NCBI RefSeq assembly: GCF_041521385.1 | Contig: NZ_CP168006.1 | Coordinates: 2,320,126 to 2,355,929 of the forward strand | DNA length: 35,804 nucleotides | Direction: 5' to 3' | Source of the DNA: Alcaligenes faecalis | GTDB taxonomy: Bacteria; Pseudomonadota; Gammaproteobacteria; Burkholderiales; Burkholderiaceae_B | Shown here: positions 24,922-33,094 of the stretch, in pieces | Layout of the letters: each line of letters opens with the position of its first letter | How positions within the stretch are numbered: position 1 is the first letter of the stretch | Program-made: the position numbers and the translations under genes | Notes under the pieces: model-generated | The model's input: the letters and a program-made list of their open reading frames with translations, nothing else | What the model was told of the DNA's origin: nothing | The model's database searches: none

Positions 24922-26553
24922 ATGGCCAACACCACGGTCTACCAGGCTTTTCGAGACACCGCCCAGAAATGGGGCGACAAGCCCTTTGTATGTACCCTGC
25001 CTGAGACCGCCGAGATCTACGGTATTGAAGCGGGCGAGCTGACTTACGGTCAGGCGCTGGAGCGTATCGACGCCTTGCGCGCCGGCTACGCTGCTGCTGG
25101 CTACGGCCACGGTCACCGCGTCGGCATCCTGCTGGAGAACCGCCCCGTGTTCTTCCTGCACTGGTTCGCACTGAACAGCCTGGGCGTGTCCATTGTGCCG
25201 ATCAACCCTGACCTGCGCGCTGCCGAGCTGGAATATCTGATCGGCCATTCGGAAATGATCATGGCCATTGCCCTGCCCAGCCGCCACCAGGATCTGCTGG
25301 AAGCGGCTCAGCGAGCCGGCCAGCCCTTTGCCATCATGGCTGATGGTGACATGCCTCCGATGGTCGAGCGCGCCGCGTGCCGCTCCTGTGACATTCCTGA
25401 TGAAAACAGCGAATGTGCCTTGCTGTACACCTCCGGCACCACAGGCCGTCCCAAAGGCTGCATGCTGGCCAACCAGTACTTCCATTACGCGGGTGAGTGG
25501 TACCGCGACATTGGTGGTCTGGCTTTGCTGGAGCATGGCAAAGAACGCATGCTGACGCCACTGCCCCTGTTCCACATGAATGCGATGGCCTGCTCGACCA
25601 TGGCCATGGTCAAGACCGGCGGCTGCCTGATCTCCCTGGACCGTTTCCACCCACGTAGCTGGTGGGATTCGGTGCGTGAATCCGGCGCAACCGTAGTGCA
25701 TTACCTGGGTGTGATGCCTGCCATCCTGATGAAGGCCGAGGCCAGCGAAAAAGACCGTCAACACAGCGTGCGCTTTGGTTTTGGCGCCGGTGTGGACCGT
25801 GGCCTGCATCCTATCTTTGAAGAACGCTTTGGCTTCCCCCTGCTGGAAGCCTGGGCCATGACAGAAACCGGCGCAGGTGCCAGCATCATCGCCAATCACG
25901 AGCCACGCCACATTGGTACTTCCTGCTTTGGCAAGGAAATGCCTGTGGTGGAAGTGCTGCTGCGTAAAGACGACGGTGAACCCGCTCAAGCCGGTGAAAA
26001 CGGCGAGCTGCTGGTGCGCTCGGCCGGTGACAACCCACGCTACGGCTTTTTCTCCGGTTACTGGAAAGACCCGGCAGCCACCGACGAAGCCTGGGAAGGC
26101 GGCTGGTTCCACACGGGCGACATCGTTTGCCGTGACGAACAAGGCTATCTGCACTTTGTGGACCGTAAAAAGAACGTGATCCGTCGCAGTGGCGAGAACA
26201 TCGCTGCCGTGGAAGTGGAAAACATCATGCAGCAGCACCCGCTGGTGCGCTCCATTGCCGTGGCCGCTGTGCCCGACGCCATCCGTGGCGACGAAGTGAT
26301 GGCGCTGGTGGTGCCCCACAACCCGATCGAAACCCAGGAACAGCGCGAACAGGCTGCCCAGGAAATGGTGCAGTGGGGTCTGACCCAACTGGCCTACTTC
26401 AAGGTGCCCGGTTACGTGCTGTTTGTGGATGCCCTGCCGCTGACTTCGACCAACAAGATTCAGCGCGGTGAACTGAAAACGGTTGCTCTGGCTGCGCTGG
26501 AAAACCCGGCCTGCGTGAACACGAATCACCTGAAAAAACGTCAGGAGGCCTAA
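24922..26553 (+). CDS. Acyl-CoA ligase (AMP-binding, aryl/fatty acid type)
   Basis: This 543-residue adenylate-forming enzyme activates a carboxylic acid with ATP and CoA. The P-loop-like motif LLYTSGTTGRPKG is at 168-180. Further motifs are the central AWAMTETGAG, then GWFHTGDIV, then DRKKNVIRRSGENIAAVEVE (hinge), and a C-terminal catalytic Lys in TSTNKIQRGEL. AGGAG lies about nine bases before ATG 24922; the TTG just before it is not favoured. It sits between the Rieske oxygenase and the thiolase-like protein, so the acid it activates is probably the oxygenated product, for example dioxindole-3-acetate, not a primary growth substrate. Salicylate or anthranilate is the alternative. Confidence 0.88.
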   Translation: MANTTVYQAFRDTAQKWGDKPFVCTLPETAEIYGIEAGELTYGQALERIDALRAGYAAAGYGHGHRVGILLENRPVFFLHWFALNSLGVSIVPINPDLRAAELEYLIGHSEMIMAIALPSRHQDLLEAAQRAGQPFAIMADGDMPPMVERAACRSCDIPDENSECALLYTSGTTGRPKGCMLANQYFHYAGEWYRDIGGLALLEHGKERMLTPLPLFHMNAMACSTMAMVKTGGCLISLDRFHPRSWWDSVRESGATVVHYLGVMPAILMKAEASEKDRQHSVRFGFGAGVDRGLHPIFEERFGFPLLEAWAMTETGAGASIIANHEPRHIGTSCFGKEMPVVEVLLRKDDGEPAQAGENGELLVRSAGDNPRYGFFSGYWKDPAATDEAWEGGWFHTGDIVCRDEQGYLHFVDRKKNVIRRSGENIAAVEVENIMQQHPLVRSIAVAAVPDAIRGDEVMALVVPHNPIETQEQREQAAQEMVQWGLTQLAYFKVPGYVLFVDALPLTSTNKIQRGELKTVALAALENPACVNTNHLKKRQEA

Positions 26554-26557
26554 GCCC

Positions 26558-27742
26558 ATGGCCTTGCCGCAAGCAGCCCGCCAGGGCTATGACGATGTGG
26601 TGCTGGTCGCCCCGGTGACCATTCCCTATGAGCGCCATTCCGAGCAGACCGCGCATTGGTGGCTGGGTGCGGCATTGGGTCAGTTGCTGGCCCAATCCGG
26701 CCTGGAAAAAGCCGATGTTGATGGCGTGTGTGTATCCAGCTTCACGCTGGGTTCGGACACGGCCGTCGGTGTGATGCAGCATTTTCAAATGAGCCCGCGC
26801 TGGCTGGACCACATTCCTATGGGTGGAGCCAGCGGTGTGGTGGCCATGCGTCGTGCGGCCCGTGCTGTGCAGTGTGGCGATGCGTCCATCGTGGCGTGTA
26901 TTGCGGGTGATACCAACCATCGTGAGTCCTTCAAGAACACGGTGTCGGGCTTTTCGCGTTTCTCGCAGGATGCCGTCTACCCTTATGGTGCCGGTGGTCC
27001 CAATGCCAGCTTTGCGCTGCTGACGGACTACTACATGCGTCACTACGGTGCCACGCGTGAAGACTTCGGCAAGCTGTGCGTGGCCCAGCGCGACAATGCA
27101 CTGCGCAATCCGCATGCCCTGATGAAAAAACCGCTGACGCTGGAACAGTACATGGAGGCGCGCGTCATTGCCGACCCCATCCACTTGTTTGACTGCGTGA
27201 TGCCGTGTGCCGGAGCCGAAGGCTATCTGGTGATGCGTCGTGAACAGGCCGAAGCACTGGGCCTGCCTTACGTGCGTATCCGCTCTACTATCGAGCGTCA
27301 CAATGCTTTCCCTGAAGACCCTGTGCAGCATCGCGGTGGCTGGGCCATGGACAAGGATGCGTTCTACGAGCATGCGGGCCTTGCCCCGGCAGACGTGGAT
27401 TTCATGGAAACCTACGATGACTACCCCGTCATCAATGTTTTGCAGTTTGAAGACCTGGGATTCTGCGCCAAGGGCGAAGGCCCGGCATTCATCCGCAAGA
27501 ACACCTTTACCGTGGATGGCAGCTTCCCCTTCAACACCAGTGGCGGGCAGTTGTCGGTAGGCCAGGCGGGTGCAGCCGGTGGTTATCTGGGTCTGGTTCA
27601 GGCGCTGCGCCAATTGACGGATACCGCAGGTGACACGCAAGTGGCCAATGCCCGCATCGGCCTGGTGTCCGGCTTTGGCATGATCAATTACGACCGTGGC
27701 ATTTGTACTGCTGCGGCCTTGCTGGAACGGGGGCAGTCATGA
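26558..27742 (+). CDS. Thiolase-like protein lacking the catalytic Cys (Ltp2/SCP-x type)
   Basis: This 394-residue protein has the thiolase fold of the SCP-x/lipid-transfer branch. At the position of the usual nucleophilic Cys it reads HIPMGGASGVVAMRRAARAV (residues 85-104), with Gly-Gly-Ala in place of the Cys-containing loop. The usual C-terminal GHP is GQAG (335-338). Instead it has a Tyr-rich motif, ETYDDYP (284-290), and Tyr343 in GGYLG. These losses are typical of Ltp2-type retro-aldolases, which use tyrosines and need a DUF35 partner to release acetyl- or propionyl-CoA from a beta-hydroxyacyl-CoA. The DUF35 gene overlaps its stop codon. An atypical thiolase of the BbsAB kind is the other possibility. 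GGAGG lies before the ATG. Confidence 0.83.
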   Translation: MALPQAARQGYDDVVLVAPVTIPYERHSEQTAHWWLGAALGQLLAQSGLEKADVDGVCVSSFTLGSDTAVGVMQHFQMSPRWLDHIPMGGASGVVAMRRAARAVQCGDASIVACIAGDTNHRESFKNTVSGFSRFSQDAVYPYGAGGPNASFALLTDYYMRHYGATREDFGKLCVAQRDNALRNPHALMKKPLTLEQYMEARVIADPIHLFDCVMPCAGAEGYLVMRREQAEALGLPYVRIRSTIERHNAFPEDPVQHRGGWAMDKDAFYEHAGLAPADVDFMETYDDYPVINVLQFEDLGFCAKGEGPAFIRKNTFTVDGSFPFNTSGGQLSVGQAGAAGGYLGLVQALRQLTDTAGDTQVANARIGLVSGFGMINYDRGICTAAALLERGQS

Positions 27743-28140
27743 GCGACACCCAAATTTTGCCACCCGGCGCACGCAGCGCCACGGCAGCCGGTCTGACCGA
27801 GGCCGCCCGGCGCGGCGAATTTGCCCTGCAAGTGTGCCCGTCCTGCGGCACGGTGCAGTATCCCGCCAGGGACGTCTGCGGCCATTGCCTGCACACCACG
27901 CTGAACTGGAAGCCGGTGGCGGACACAGGCGTGTTGCGTGCCACCACGACCCTGCATCACAGCAACGAACCCTACTTTCAGGCACGACTGCCCTGGCGTA
28001 TCGGCACCGTTGCCCTGGATTGCGGCCCTTTTGCCATCGCTCATTTGCCCGAAGGCGGGCAGGCCGATGAGAAAGTGCGCCTGAGTCTGGAGCTGGATGC
28101 TGGCGGCGTAGCCGTGCTGGTGGCGCGTCCTGCGCCCTGA
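27739..28140 (+). CDS. DUF35 zinc-ribbon / OB-fold CoA-binding partner
   Basis: This is a 133-residue protein with an N-terminal rubredoxin-like zinc ribbon, CPSCGTVQYPARDVCGHC (Cys33, Cys36, Cys47, Cys50), followed by an OB fold that includes LPWRIGTVALDCGPFAIAHL. DUF35 proteins are obligate partners of Ltp2-type aldolases (as in ChsH2) and of BbsB-type thiolases (as BbsA), where they bind the acyl-CoA. The ATGA overlap with the thiolase-like gene indicates translational coupling and a stoichiometric complex. The Zn site is complete. Confidence 0.9.
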   Translation: MSDTQILPPGARSATAAGLTEAARRGEFALQVCPSCGTVQYPARDVCGHCLHTTLNWKPVADTGVLRATTTLHHSNEPYFQARLPWRIGTVALDCGPFAIAHLPEGGQADEKVRLSLELDAGGVAVLVARPAP

Positions 28141-28161
28141 ATTTGCCTGGAGACAATCAAG

Positions 28162-28893
28162 ATGACACAAGCTCAATACACCGCCATTGTGACGGGCGGA
28201 AGCACCGGTATTGGTGAAGACATTTGCCGCAAGATGCTGGATCAGGGTTACACCGTGATCAGCATGGCGCGCAATGTACTGCCCTGGACGCACGAGCGTC
28301 TGCATTGCGTGCAGGTGGACTTGCTGGATGCCGTGGCAACCGAGAAAGCCGCCAAGGATATTGCCGAGCGTTTTGAAGTAACCCACTTCATCCACAATGC
28401 CGGCGTGATCTGGCCAGCCCTGCTGGACGAGGTCAAGTTGGAAGACTTGCAGGGCCTGACCCAGATTCACCTGGGTGCGGCCTTGCAAATTACCCAGGCG
28501 GTGGTGCCTGGCATGCGCGAACGCCATTTTGGCCGCATCGTGCTGATGTCCTCGCGTGGCGCACTAGGCCTGCAAACCCGTACCGCCTATGCCGCGACCA
28601 AGGCGGGCATGTTGGGCATGGCTCGCACCTGGGCGCTGGAACTGGCTGACCAGGGCATTACTGTCAACGTGATTGCCCCCGGCCCCATTACTACCAATAT
28701 GTTCTACGACGTGGTTGAAGCCGGTAGCGAGCGTGAAGCCAAGCTGGCGGCCGCAATTCCTGTGAAGCGCCTGGGCCGTGCCGATGACATCAGCCGCGCC
28801 ACGATGTTCTTCTCGGACCCTGAAAACAGCTTCATCACGGGCCAGACCTTGTATGTTTGCGGTGGTGCCAGCGTGGGTACGCTGACGATTTGA
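28162..28893 (+). CDS. Short-chain dehydrogenase/reductase
   Basis: This 243-residue classical SDR has TGGSTGIG at 11-18 for nucleotide binding, HNAG at 78-81, Ser130/131, and the Y-x3-K pair Tyr143/Lys147 in AYAATKAG. The C terminus, FITGQTLYVCGGASVG, is standard. The cofactor-specifying residue after beta strand 2 (SMARN) suggests possible NADP(H) use, but this is weak. It is the last gene of the Rieske operon. A role oxidising the cis-dihydrodiol made by the Rieske oxygenase would fit, and for an indole substrate this would give a 2-oxindole. Reduction of a keto intermediate is the alternative. Confidence 0.9.
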   Translation: MTQAQYTAIVTGGSTGIGEDICRKMLDQGYTVISMARNVLPWTHERLHCVQVDLLDAVATEKAAKDIAERFEVTHFIHNAGVIWPALLDEVKLEDLQGLTQIHLGAALQITQAVVPGMRERHFGRIVLMSSRGALGLQTRTAYAATKAGMLGMARTWALELADQGITVNVIAPGPITTNMFYDVVEAGSEREAKLAAAIPVKRLGRADDISRATMFFSDPENSFITGQTLYVCGGASVGTLTI

Positions 28894-28931
28894 TTGTCGG
28901 CTAGCGTGGATCGCCTTTGCGCTTGCATCAG

Positions 28932-30353
28932 TCATGGTTCACCTTTTGATGACATTGCACTGGATGTCGGGCGTCTCTTCCCCACGAAGAAGGTCACCAT
29001 GGCAAGTCCGAACGACGCGGCTGCCAAGAGAAACGTGTGGGAGAAGGCCTCGCCGATGGTGACTCGGGAATTTAAGGCCATCTCTTCATCGCCCAGGAAC
29101 GAGGCAAAAAGCAGCGGCATCAGTGCTGCGCCGGTCATGAATCCAAGATTGCGTGACAGGCCTATCAGCCCGGAAACCATGCCCCGTTGAGCGTCTGGAG
29201 CGGCTGCCATTGTGGCGGTGTTGTTGGCGGCCAAGAACAGTTGAAAACCCGGTGTTGTGAGTATCAGTGCCATGACGTAGCCGGGAATTCCAACTTGAAG
29301 AGGCAGCAGTGCGAAGCAGATCAATCCGCCCGTTGCAAGCACCAAACCAGCAAGCACAATTCGATCGGTGCCGAATCGGTCCGTGAGCTGGCCGGCGGGT
29401 ACACCGGACAGCGCGGCGGCAGCAGGACCGGCCGCCATCACAAGGCCCGTCATCAGTTCATTCAGGCCCAGGCCAAATGCCAGGTAGAAGGGGCCAACCA
29501 CCAGCGTGGACATCATGATGGCGCTGACAATCAGGTTCATGATCAGTGATGATGCAAGGACTCGACTACCCAACAGGGCCAAGGGCACCAGTGGGTGGGT
29601 GGCGCGTCGTTGGAAGCCGATAAAGGCCGCTAGCGCGATGGCCGTCGCAGCAAGCAACATCCAAAGAGGAATGGCCATTCCGACCTTGCTGCCAGTGGCG
29701 GACATTGCGAAGAACAGCAGTGCCAGGCACAGCCAGAGGCTACCCATCCAGTCCATACGCGCCGTCGTGCTGGTCGGTCCTTGCTGCTTGGGGATACCGA
29801 TCGCCGTAATGGCGATCATGCCAAGGGCGCACACAAGCAACAGAACAAAGACCGAGCGCCAACCCAGTAGCTCAATCAAACCGCCGCCAAGAGAAGGGCC
29901 TAGCGCGGTCCCGATTGCTGACATGGTCCCCAGCAACCCCATCACTGCCCCCATGCGTTCTTTGGCGATCAGGGCCTTGGCAAGTGACATGGGTAATGCC
30001 ATCAGGACCGCAGCAGCCAGACCTTGCCCCACCCGGCCCGCAAACAGCCAGCCCAGGGTCGGTGCTACAGCACAAGTGATTGAGGCCAAGGCAAAGAGCA
30101 CCAGGCCGGAAAGCAGTACACGGCGACTTCCGTACAGATCGCCCAGGCGTCCGGCGGACACGATAGCCACCGTCAATGAAACCAGATAGGCAAGCACGAC
30201 CCATTGCACCTGTTGTACCGAGGCCGAGAAGACGGAGGCCAGTGTTGGGAGTGCCACTGTCGTGACACTGATGCCCAGTGAGGCTAGCAAAATGGAGCCC
30301 GCCAGTGCGGTCAAAGCGAGCTTGTTGCCAGGTGGAAACGTTGGTTCTTTCAT
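28932..30353 (-). CDS. MFS drug efflux transporter, DHA2 type (EmrB/QacA)
   Basis: The protein has 473 residues and about 14 hydrophobic segments, which is the DHA2 drug:proton antiporter layout. SAGRLGDLYGSRRVLLSG is the loop 2-3 motif A, and GLLGTMSAIGTALGPSLGGGLIELLGWRSVF is motif C of antiporters. It exports toxic organic compounds across the inner membrane. It is divergent from a merR gene with a textbook MerR-type promoter between them, so it is probably induced by its own substrates. It converges with the SDR gene and could belong to the island functionally, but nothing in the sequence proves this. Confidence 0.9.
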   Translation of the reverse strand: MKEPTFPPGNKLALTALAGSILLASLGISVTTVALPTLASVFSASVQQVQWVVLAYLVSLTVAIVSAGRLGDLYGSRRVLLSGLVLFALASITCAVAPTLGWLFAGRVGQGLAAAVLMALPMSLAKALIAKERMGAVMGLLGTMSAIGTALGPSLGGGLIELLGWRSVFVLLLVCALGMIAITAIGIPKQQGPTSTTARMDWMGSLWLCLALLFFAMSATGSKVGMAIPLWMLLAATAIALAAFIGFQRRATHPLVPLALLGSRVLASSLIMNLIVSAIMMSTLVVGPFYLAFGLGLNELMTGLVMAAGPAAAALSGVPAGQLTDRFGTDRIVLAGLVLATGGLICFALLPLQVGIPGYVMALILTTPGFQLFLAANNTATMAAAPDAQRGMVSGLIGLSRNLGFMTGAALMPLLFASFLGDEEMALNSRVTIGEAFSHTFLLAAASFGLAMVTFFVGKRRPTSSAMSSKGEP

Positions 30354-30364
30354 ATGTCTGACCC

Positions 30365-30419
30365 TTGATCTAGGCTTGGTTGCAAGCTAGTATCCAACTT
30401 CAAGTCAACTTGAAGTCAA
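30365..30419. promoter_or_regulatory. MerR-type divergent promoter and operator
   Basis: ACTTCAAGT (30397-30405), two bases (CA) and ACTTGAAGT (30408-30416) make a perfect dyad. On the minus strand it falls in the spacer between TTGACT (30419-30414) and GATACT (30394-30389). That spacer is 19 bp, the overlong spacing that MerR activators correct by DNA distortion. On the plus strand TTGATC (30365-30370) and TAGTAT (30388-30393), 17 bp apart, could be the merR promoter, with the dyad just downstream for autorepression. Confidence 0.8.
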
Positions 30420-30421
30420 GC

Positions 30422-30862
30422 ATGAACCTCATTGATATCGGCATACTGTCCAAGGCCAGTGGTGTCGCCACATCGACTCTGCGCTATTACGAGGAAATCG
30501 GCCTGATCCGATCCGTCACCAGAAATGGATTGCGTCGGCAGTACCGTGAGGACACACTCGTGCAGCTCGCTTTGATTGCCTTGGGCAAGAGTGCGGGTTT
30601 TTCGCTGGAAGAGATTGGTAGCATGTTTGACAAGGATCGAAAGCCCAACCTGCCCAGATCTACATTGAGTGAGCGCGCCGATGAACTCGATCGCCAGGCT
30701 CAAAGACTGAAGACCTTGAGCAACATGCTGCGGCACGTCGCAGAGTGTCCCGAGCCCTCTCATCTGGAGTGCTCCAGATTTCAGAAGTTGCTTCGCGCCG
30801 CTTGCCCTACAGAGGCTGCCAGGGATGTGTTGCGACACGCTGTCAGAGAAAGTGATGCGTAA
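30422..30862 (+). CDS. MerR family transcriptional regulator
   Basis: This 146-residue protein has a MerR winged helix-turn-helix at the N terminus, IGILSKASGVATSTLRYYEEIGLI then NGLRRQYRED, and a dimerisation coiled coil at about residues 80-105 (LSERADELDRQAQRLKTLSNML). The C-terminal segment carries Cys109, Cys117 and Cys128, which could bind a metal or react with thiol-active compounds, but no known metal-site pattern such as SoxR's or CueR's is met. ATG 30422 is chosen because the upstream TTG at 30380 would place the operator inside the gene. It most likely activates the divergent MFS efflux gene. Confidence 0.92.
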   Translation: MNLIDIGILSKASGVATSTLRYYEEIGLIRSVTRNGLRRQYREDTLVQLALIALGKSAGFSLEEIGSMFDKDRKPNLPRSTLSERADELDRQAQRLKTLSNMLRHVAECPEPSHLECSRFQKLLRAACPTEAARDVLRHAVRESDA

Positions 30863-30935
30863 CCTTTCACATGATTGAAAATATCTGGCCTGGCCCTTCA
30901 AAAGGGGGAGATGGGTATCCAAGCTCCAGCGTGAT

Positions 30936-30970
30936 AGCCCTTGTTCTTACACAGGACAAGGGCTTTTGTT
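30936..30970 (+). terminator. Rho-independent terminator after merR
   Basis: AGCCCTTGT (30936-30944) and ACAAGGGCT (30956-30964) form a perfect 9-bp stem, extendable by two pairs, followed by TTTTGTTTG. Confidence 0.82.
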
Positions 30971-31169
30971 TGTGACTGCCTTTCTTACTATGTGAGATCG
31001 AAACCCCAAATCCATGATTTTGGATGGAATTAAGGGTTTCTTTCTATTTACCTGTATTGGTTCATCTATAAACTATTTAGAACAAAAATATAACAATGCT
31101 CGCCGATTTTTCGGGGGGCATGATGACCCAAAAAACAGGCCTACGCAGGCCAGAAAGAGTGGAGCTGTA
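30971..31169 (+). promoter_or_regulatory. Leader and promoter region of the TRAP operon
   Basis: The 307-bp gap 30863-31169 contains the merR terminator and then an AT-rich stretch. A loose dyad, CCAAA (31006-31010) and TTTGG (31019-31023), and a TATAAA at about 31068 may be control elements. No clear -35/-10 pair could be fixed. There is no gene in it. Confidence 0.35.
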
Positions 31170-31673
31170 ATGAACGACGATCTGCCAGGAATGGAGCTGG
31201 TGCGTTCACGTGGAGTAGTACGGGTTGTAGAGACAATTCTGGATACTGCCTGTGTGGTCATCTTGATCCTGATGACGGGCATCACGACCGTGGACGTGAT
31301 TGGCCGGTATGTATTCCATGCCCCTTTGCTGGGAGCTTATGAGGCCAGCGAGATCTTGCTGGGTGTGCTGATTTTTGCAGCCTTGCCACGCGTGACCTGG
31401 CATCAGCAGCACTTGACCGTCAGTTTGCTGGATGCCTGGCTGGGGCCGTGGGCACGACGGGTGCAGCAATGCCTGATCAATATCATTTCAACCCTTATGT
31501 TGGCGGTGCTGACCGTGTATCTGTGGCACCGGGCCAATGAGCTGGCTGAGTATGGTGATATGAGTAATGCCTTGCAAGTGCCCATTGCGCCGTTTGCCTA
31601 TGCCATTTCAGTCATGACCGGCATCGCAGCGGTGGCTGCCTTGCTGCAAATTTTTCGCTCCCCCCGCCGATAA
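31170..31673 (+). CDS. TRAP transporter small permease (DctQ type)
   Basis: This 167-residue membrane protein has four hydrophobic helices, about residues 20-42, 58-76, 97-118 and 138-160. The segment TTVDVIGRYVFHAPLLGAYEASEILLGVLIFAALP is the DctQ signature. It forms the inner-membrane complex with DctM and uses the sodium gradient. GGAG precedes ATG 31170; a longer in-frame start at 31014 would add a region that looks like untranslated leader. It lies 15 bp before dctM. Confidence 0.92.
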   Translation: MNDDLPGMELVRSRGVVRVVETILDTACVVILILMTGITTVDVIGRYVFHAPLLGAYEASEILLGVLIFAALPRVTWHQQHLTVSLLDAWLGPWARRVQQCLINIISTLMLAVLTVYLWHRANELAEYGDMSNALQVPIAPFAYAISVMTGIAAVAALLQIFRSPRR

Positions 31674-31688
31674 AGACGGAGTTGTTTC

Positions 31689-32978
31689 ATGTTGATTTCT
31701 ATTATCGGACTGCTTGTCCTGTTGGCTAGCTTGTTCATGGGTTTGCCCATTGCGTGGGGGATGCTGCTGGTTGGAACGGTGGGTTTTGCCCAATTCACAG
31801 GCATGGAAGCGGCCTTGATCATGGCCGCGCAAACCAGCTTTGACACCGCCATGAGCTATAGCTTTACGGTGTTGCCGCTATTTATTCTGATGGGAAATCT
31901 GGTCAATGCGTCGGGCCTGTCCAAAGACCTGTACAAAGCAGCCCATGCGTTTATTGGGCACTTGCGCGGTGGTCTGGCGATGGCCACGATTGTTGCCTGT
32001 GGAGCCTTCAGTGCGCTCTGTGGTTCCAGCATGGCGACCACGGCCGCCATGGGCCGCGTGGCCATGCCCAATATGCGCAAATATAACTACGATGATCGTC
32101 TGGCCACAGGCAGTATTGCTGCCGGCGGCACACTGGGCATTTTGATTCCGCCCAGCGTGATGATGGTGGTCTATGGGATTCTGACTGAAACCGACATTGG
32201 CAAGCTGTTTGCCGCCGGATTTTTGCCCGGTTTGATCGCCATGCTGATGTATCTGGTGACGGTCACCATCATTACCGCGATCAACCCCAATCTGGGCCGT
32301 CCCGGTGAAAAAGCCAGTTGGCGTGAACGCTTTGAGGCGACCAAAGGCGTGATGGCCATTACGGTGCTGTTCATCGTCATCATGGGTGGTATTTACGGGG
32401 GGGTGTTCACCCCGACTGAAGCGGCCGGTATTGGCGCTGCTGCCACCTTTTTGCTGACCTTGAAGCGCCGGGGCTGGCAGCCGCGCATGTATTTGACGGT
32501 GCTGATCGAGGCCGCCCAGACAACAGCGATTATGTTCGCTTTGGTGATCGGGGCATTGGTTTTTACCAACTTCCTGTCCGTGGCTGGTTTGCCCAGTGAA
32601 TTGCTCAGTTTCATCGAGGGCCTGGATGTCTCCCCGATTGCGGTGATTTTGATCATTTGCCTGATTTATCTGGTGTTGGGCTGTTTTCTGGAAACGATGT
32701 CCATGGTCATGCTGACCGTGCCCATCTTCTATCCGATTGTGGCCTCGCTGGGCTTTGATCTGGTGTGGTTCGGGGTGGTTGTGGTGGTGGCCGCTGAAAT
32801 CAGTTTGATTACCCCGCCGCTGGGATTGAATATTTTCATGATCAAGAACGTGATGTCCGATGTTTCCCTGGGCACGATTATTCGGGGTGTGACACCTTTT
32901 GTTCTGACGGATATTGCCCGTTTGTTGTTGCTGGTGTTTGTTCCCTGGATTGTGTTGGTGATCCCGAACAGTATGTAA
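31689..32978 (+). CDS. TRAP transporter large permease (DctM type)
   Basis: This is a 429-residue protein with about 12 membrane segments. Family motifs include FVGLPIAWG-like LFMGLPIAWGMLLVG, GSSMATTAAMGRVAMPNMRKYNYDDRLATGSIAAGGTLGILIPPS, and GVFTPTEAAGIGAAATF. It is the sodium-driven transport subunit. GGAG precedes the ATG. The substrate is set by the DctP protein encoded downstream. Confidence 0.95.
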   Translation: MLISIIGLLVLLASLFMGLPIAWGMLLVGTVGFAQFTGMEAALIMAAQTSFDTAMSYSFTVLPLFILMGNLVNASGLSKDLYKAAHAFIGHLRGGLAMATIVACGAFSALCGSSMATTAAMGRVAMPNMRKYNYDDRLATGSIAAGGTLGILIPPSVMMVVYGILTETDIGKLFAAGFLPGLIAMLMYLVTVTIITAINPNLGRPGEKASWRERFEATKGVMAITVLFIVIMGGIYGGVFTPTEAAGIGAAATFLLTLKRRGWQPRMYLTVLIEAAQTTAIMFALVIGALVFTNFLSVAGLPSELLSFIEGLDVSPIAVILIICLIYLVLGCFLETMSMVMLTVPIFYPIVASLGFDLVWFGVVVVVAAEISLITPPLGLNIFMIKNVMSDVSLGTIIRGVTPFVLTDIARLLLLVFVPWIVLVIPNSM

Positions 32979-32982
32979 AAGC

Positions 32983-33000
32983 GGCCCACTTATTCGGGCC
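32983..33000 (+). other. Hairpin between dctM and dctP
   Basis: GGCCC and GGGCC pair around an 8-nt loop soon after the dctM stop, in a 116-bp gap. Such a hairpin may stabilise transcripts and allow separate levels for the binding protein. No T tract is present. Confidence 0.35.
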
Positions 33001-33094
33001 TAGGAAAGGGCCACCTGTTAGTCGGTCTGGGTGACATGGTGGTCAAGAGGTCGGGCCGGTGGTCCGATAAAAAAATAGTTTACGAGGAGTCGAG

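Noticed and set aside
31014..31169. Upstream start of the DctQ subunit
   Set aside because: The added 52 residues do not resemble DctQ and come from AT-rich leader; ATG 31170 has GGAG at proper spacing.
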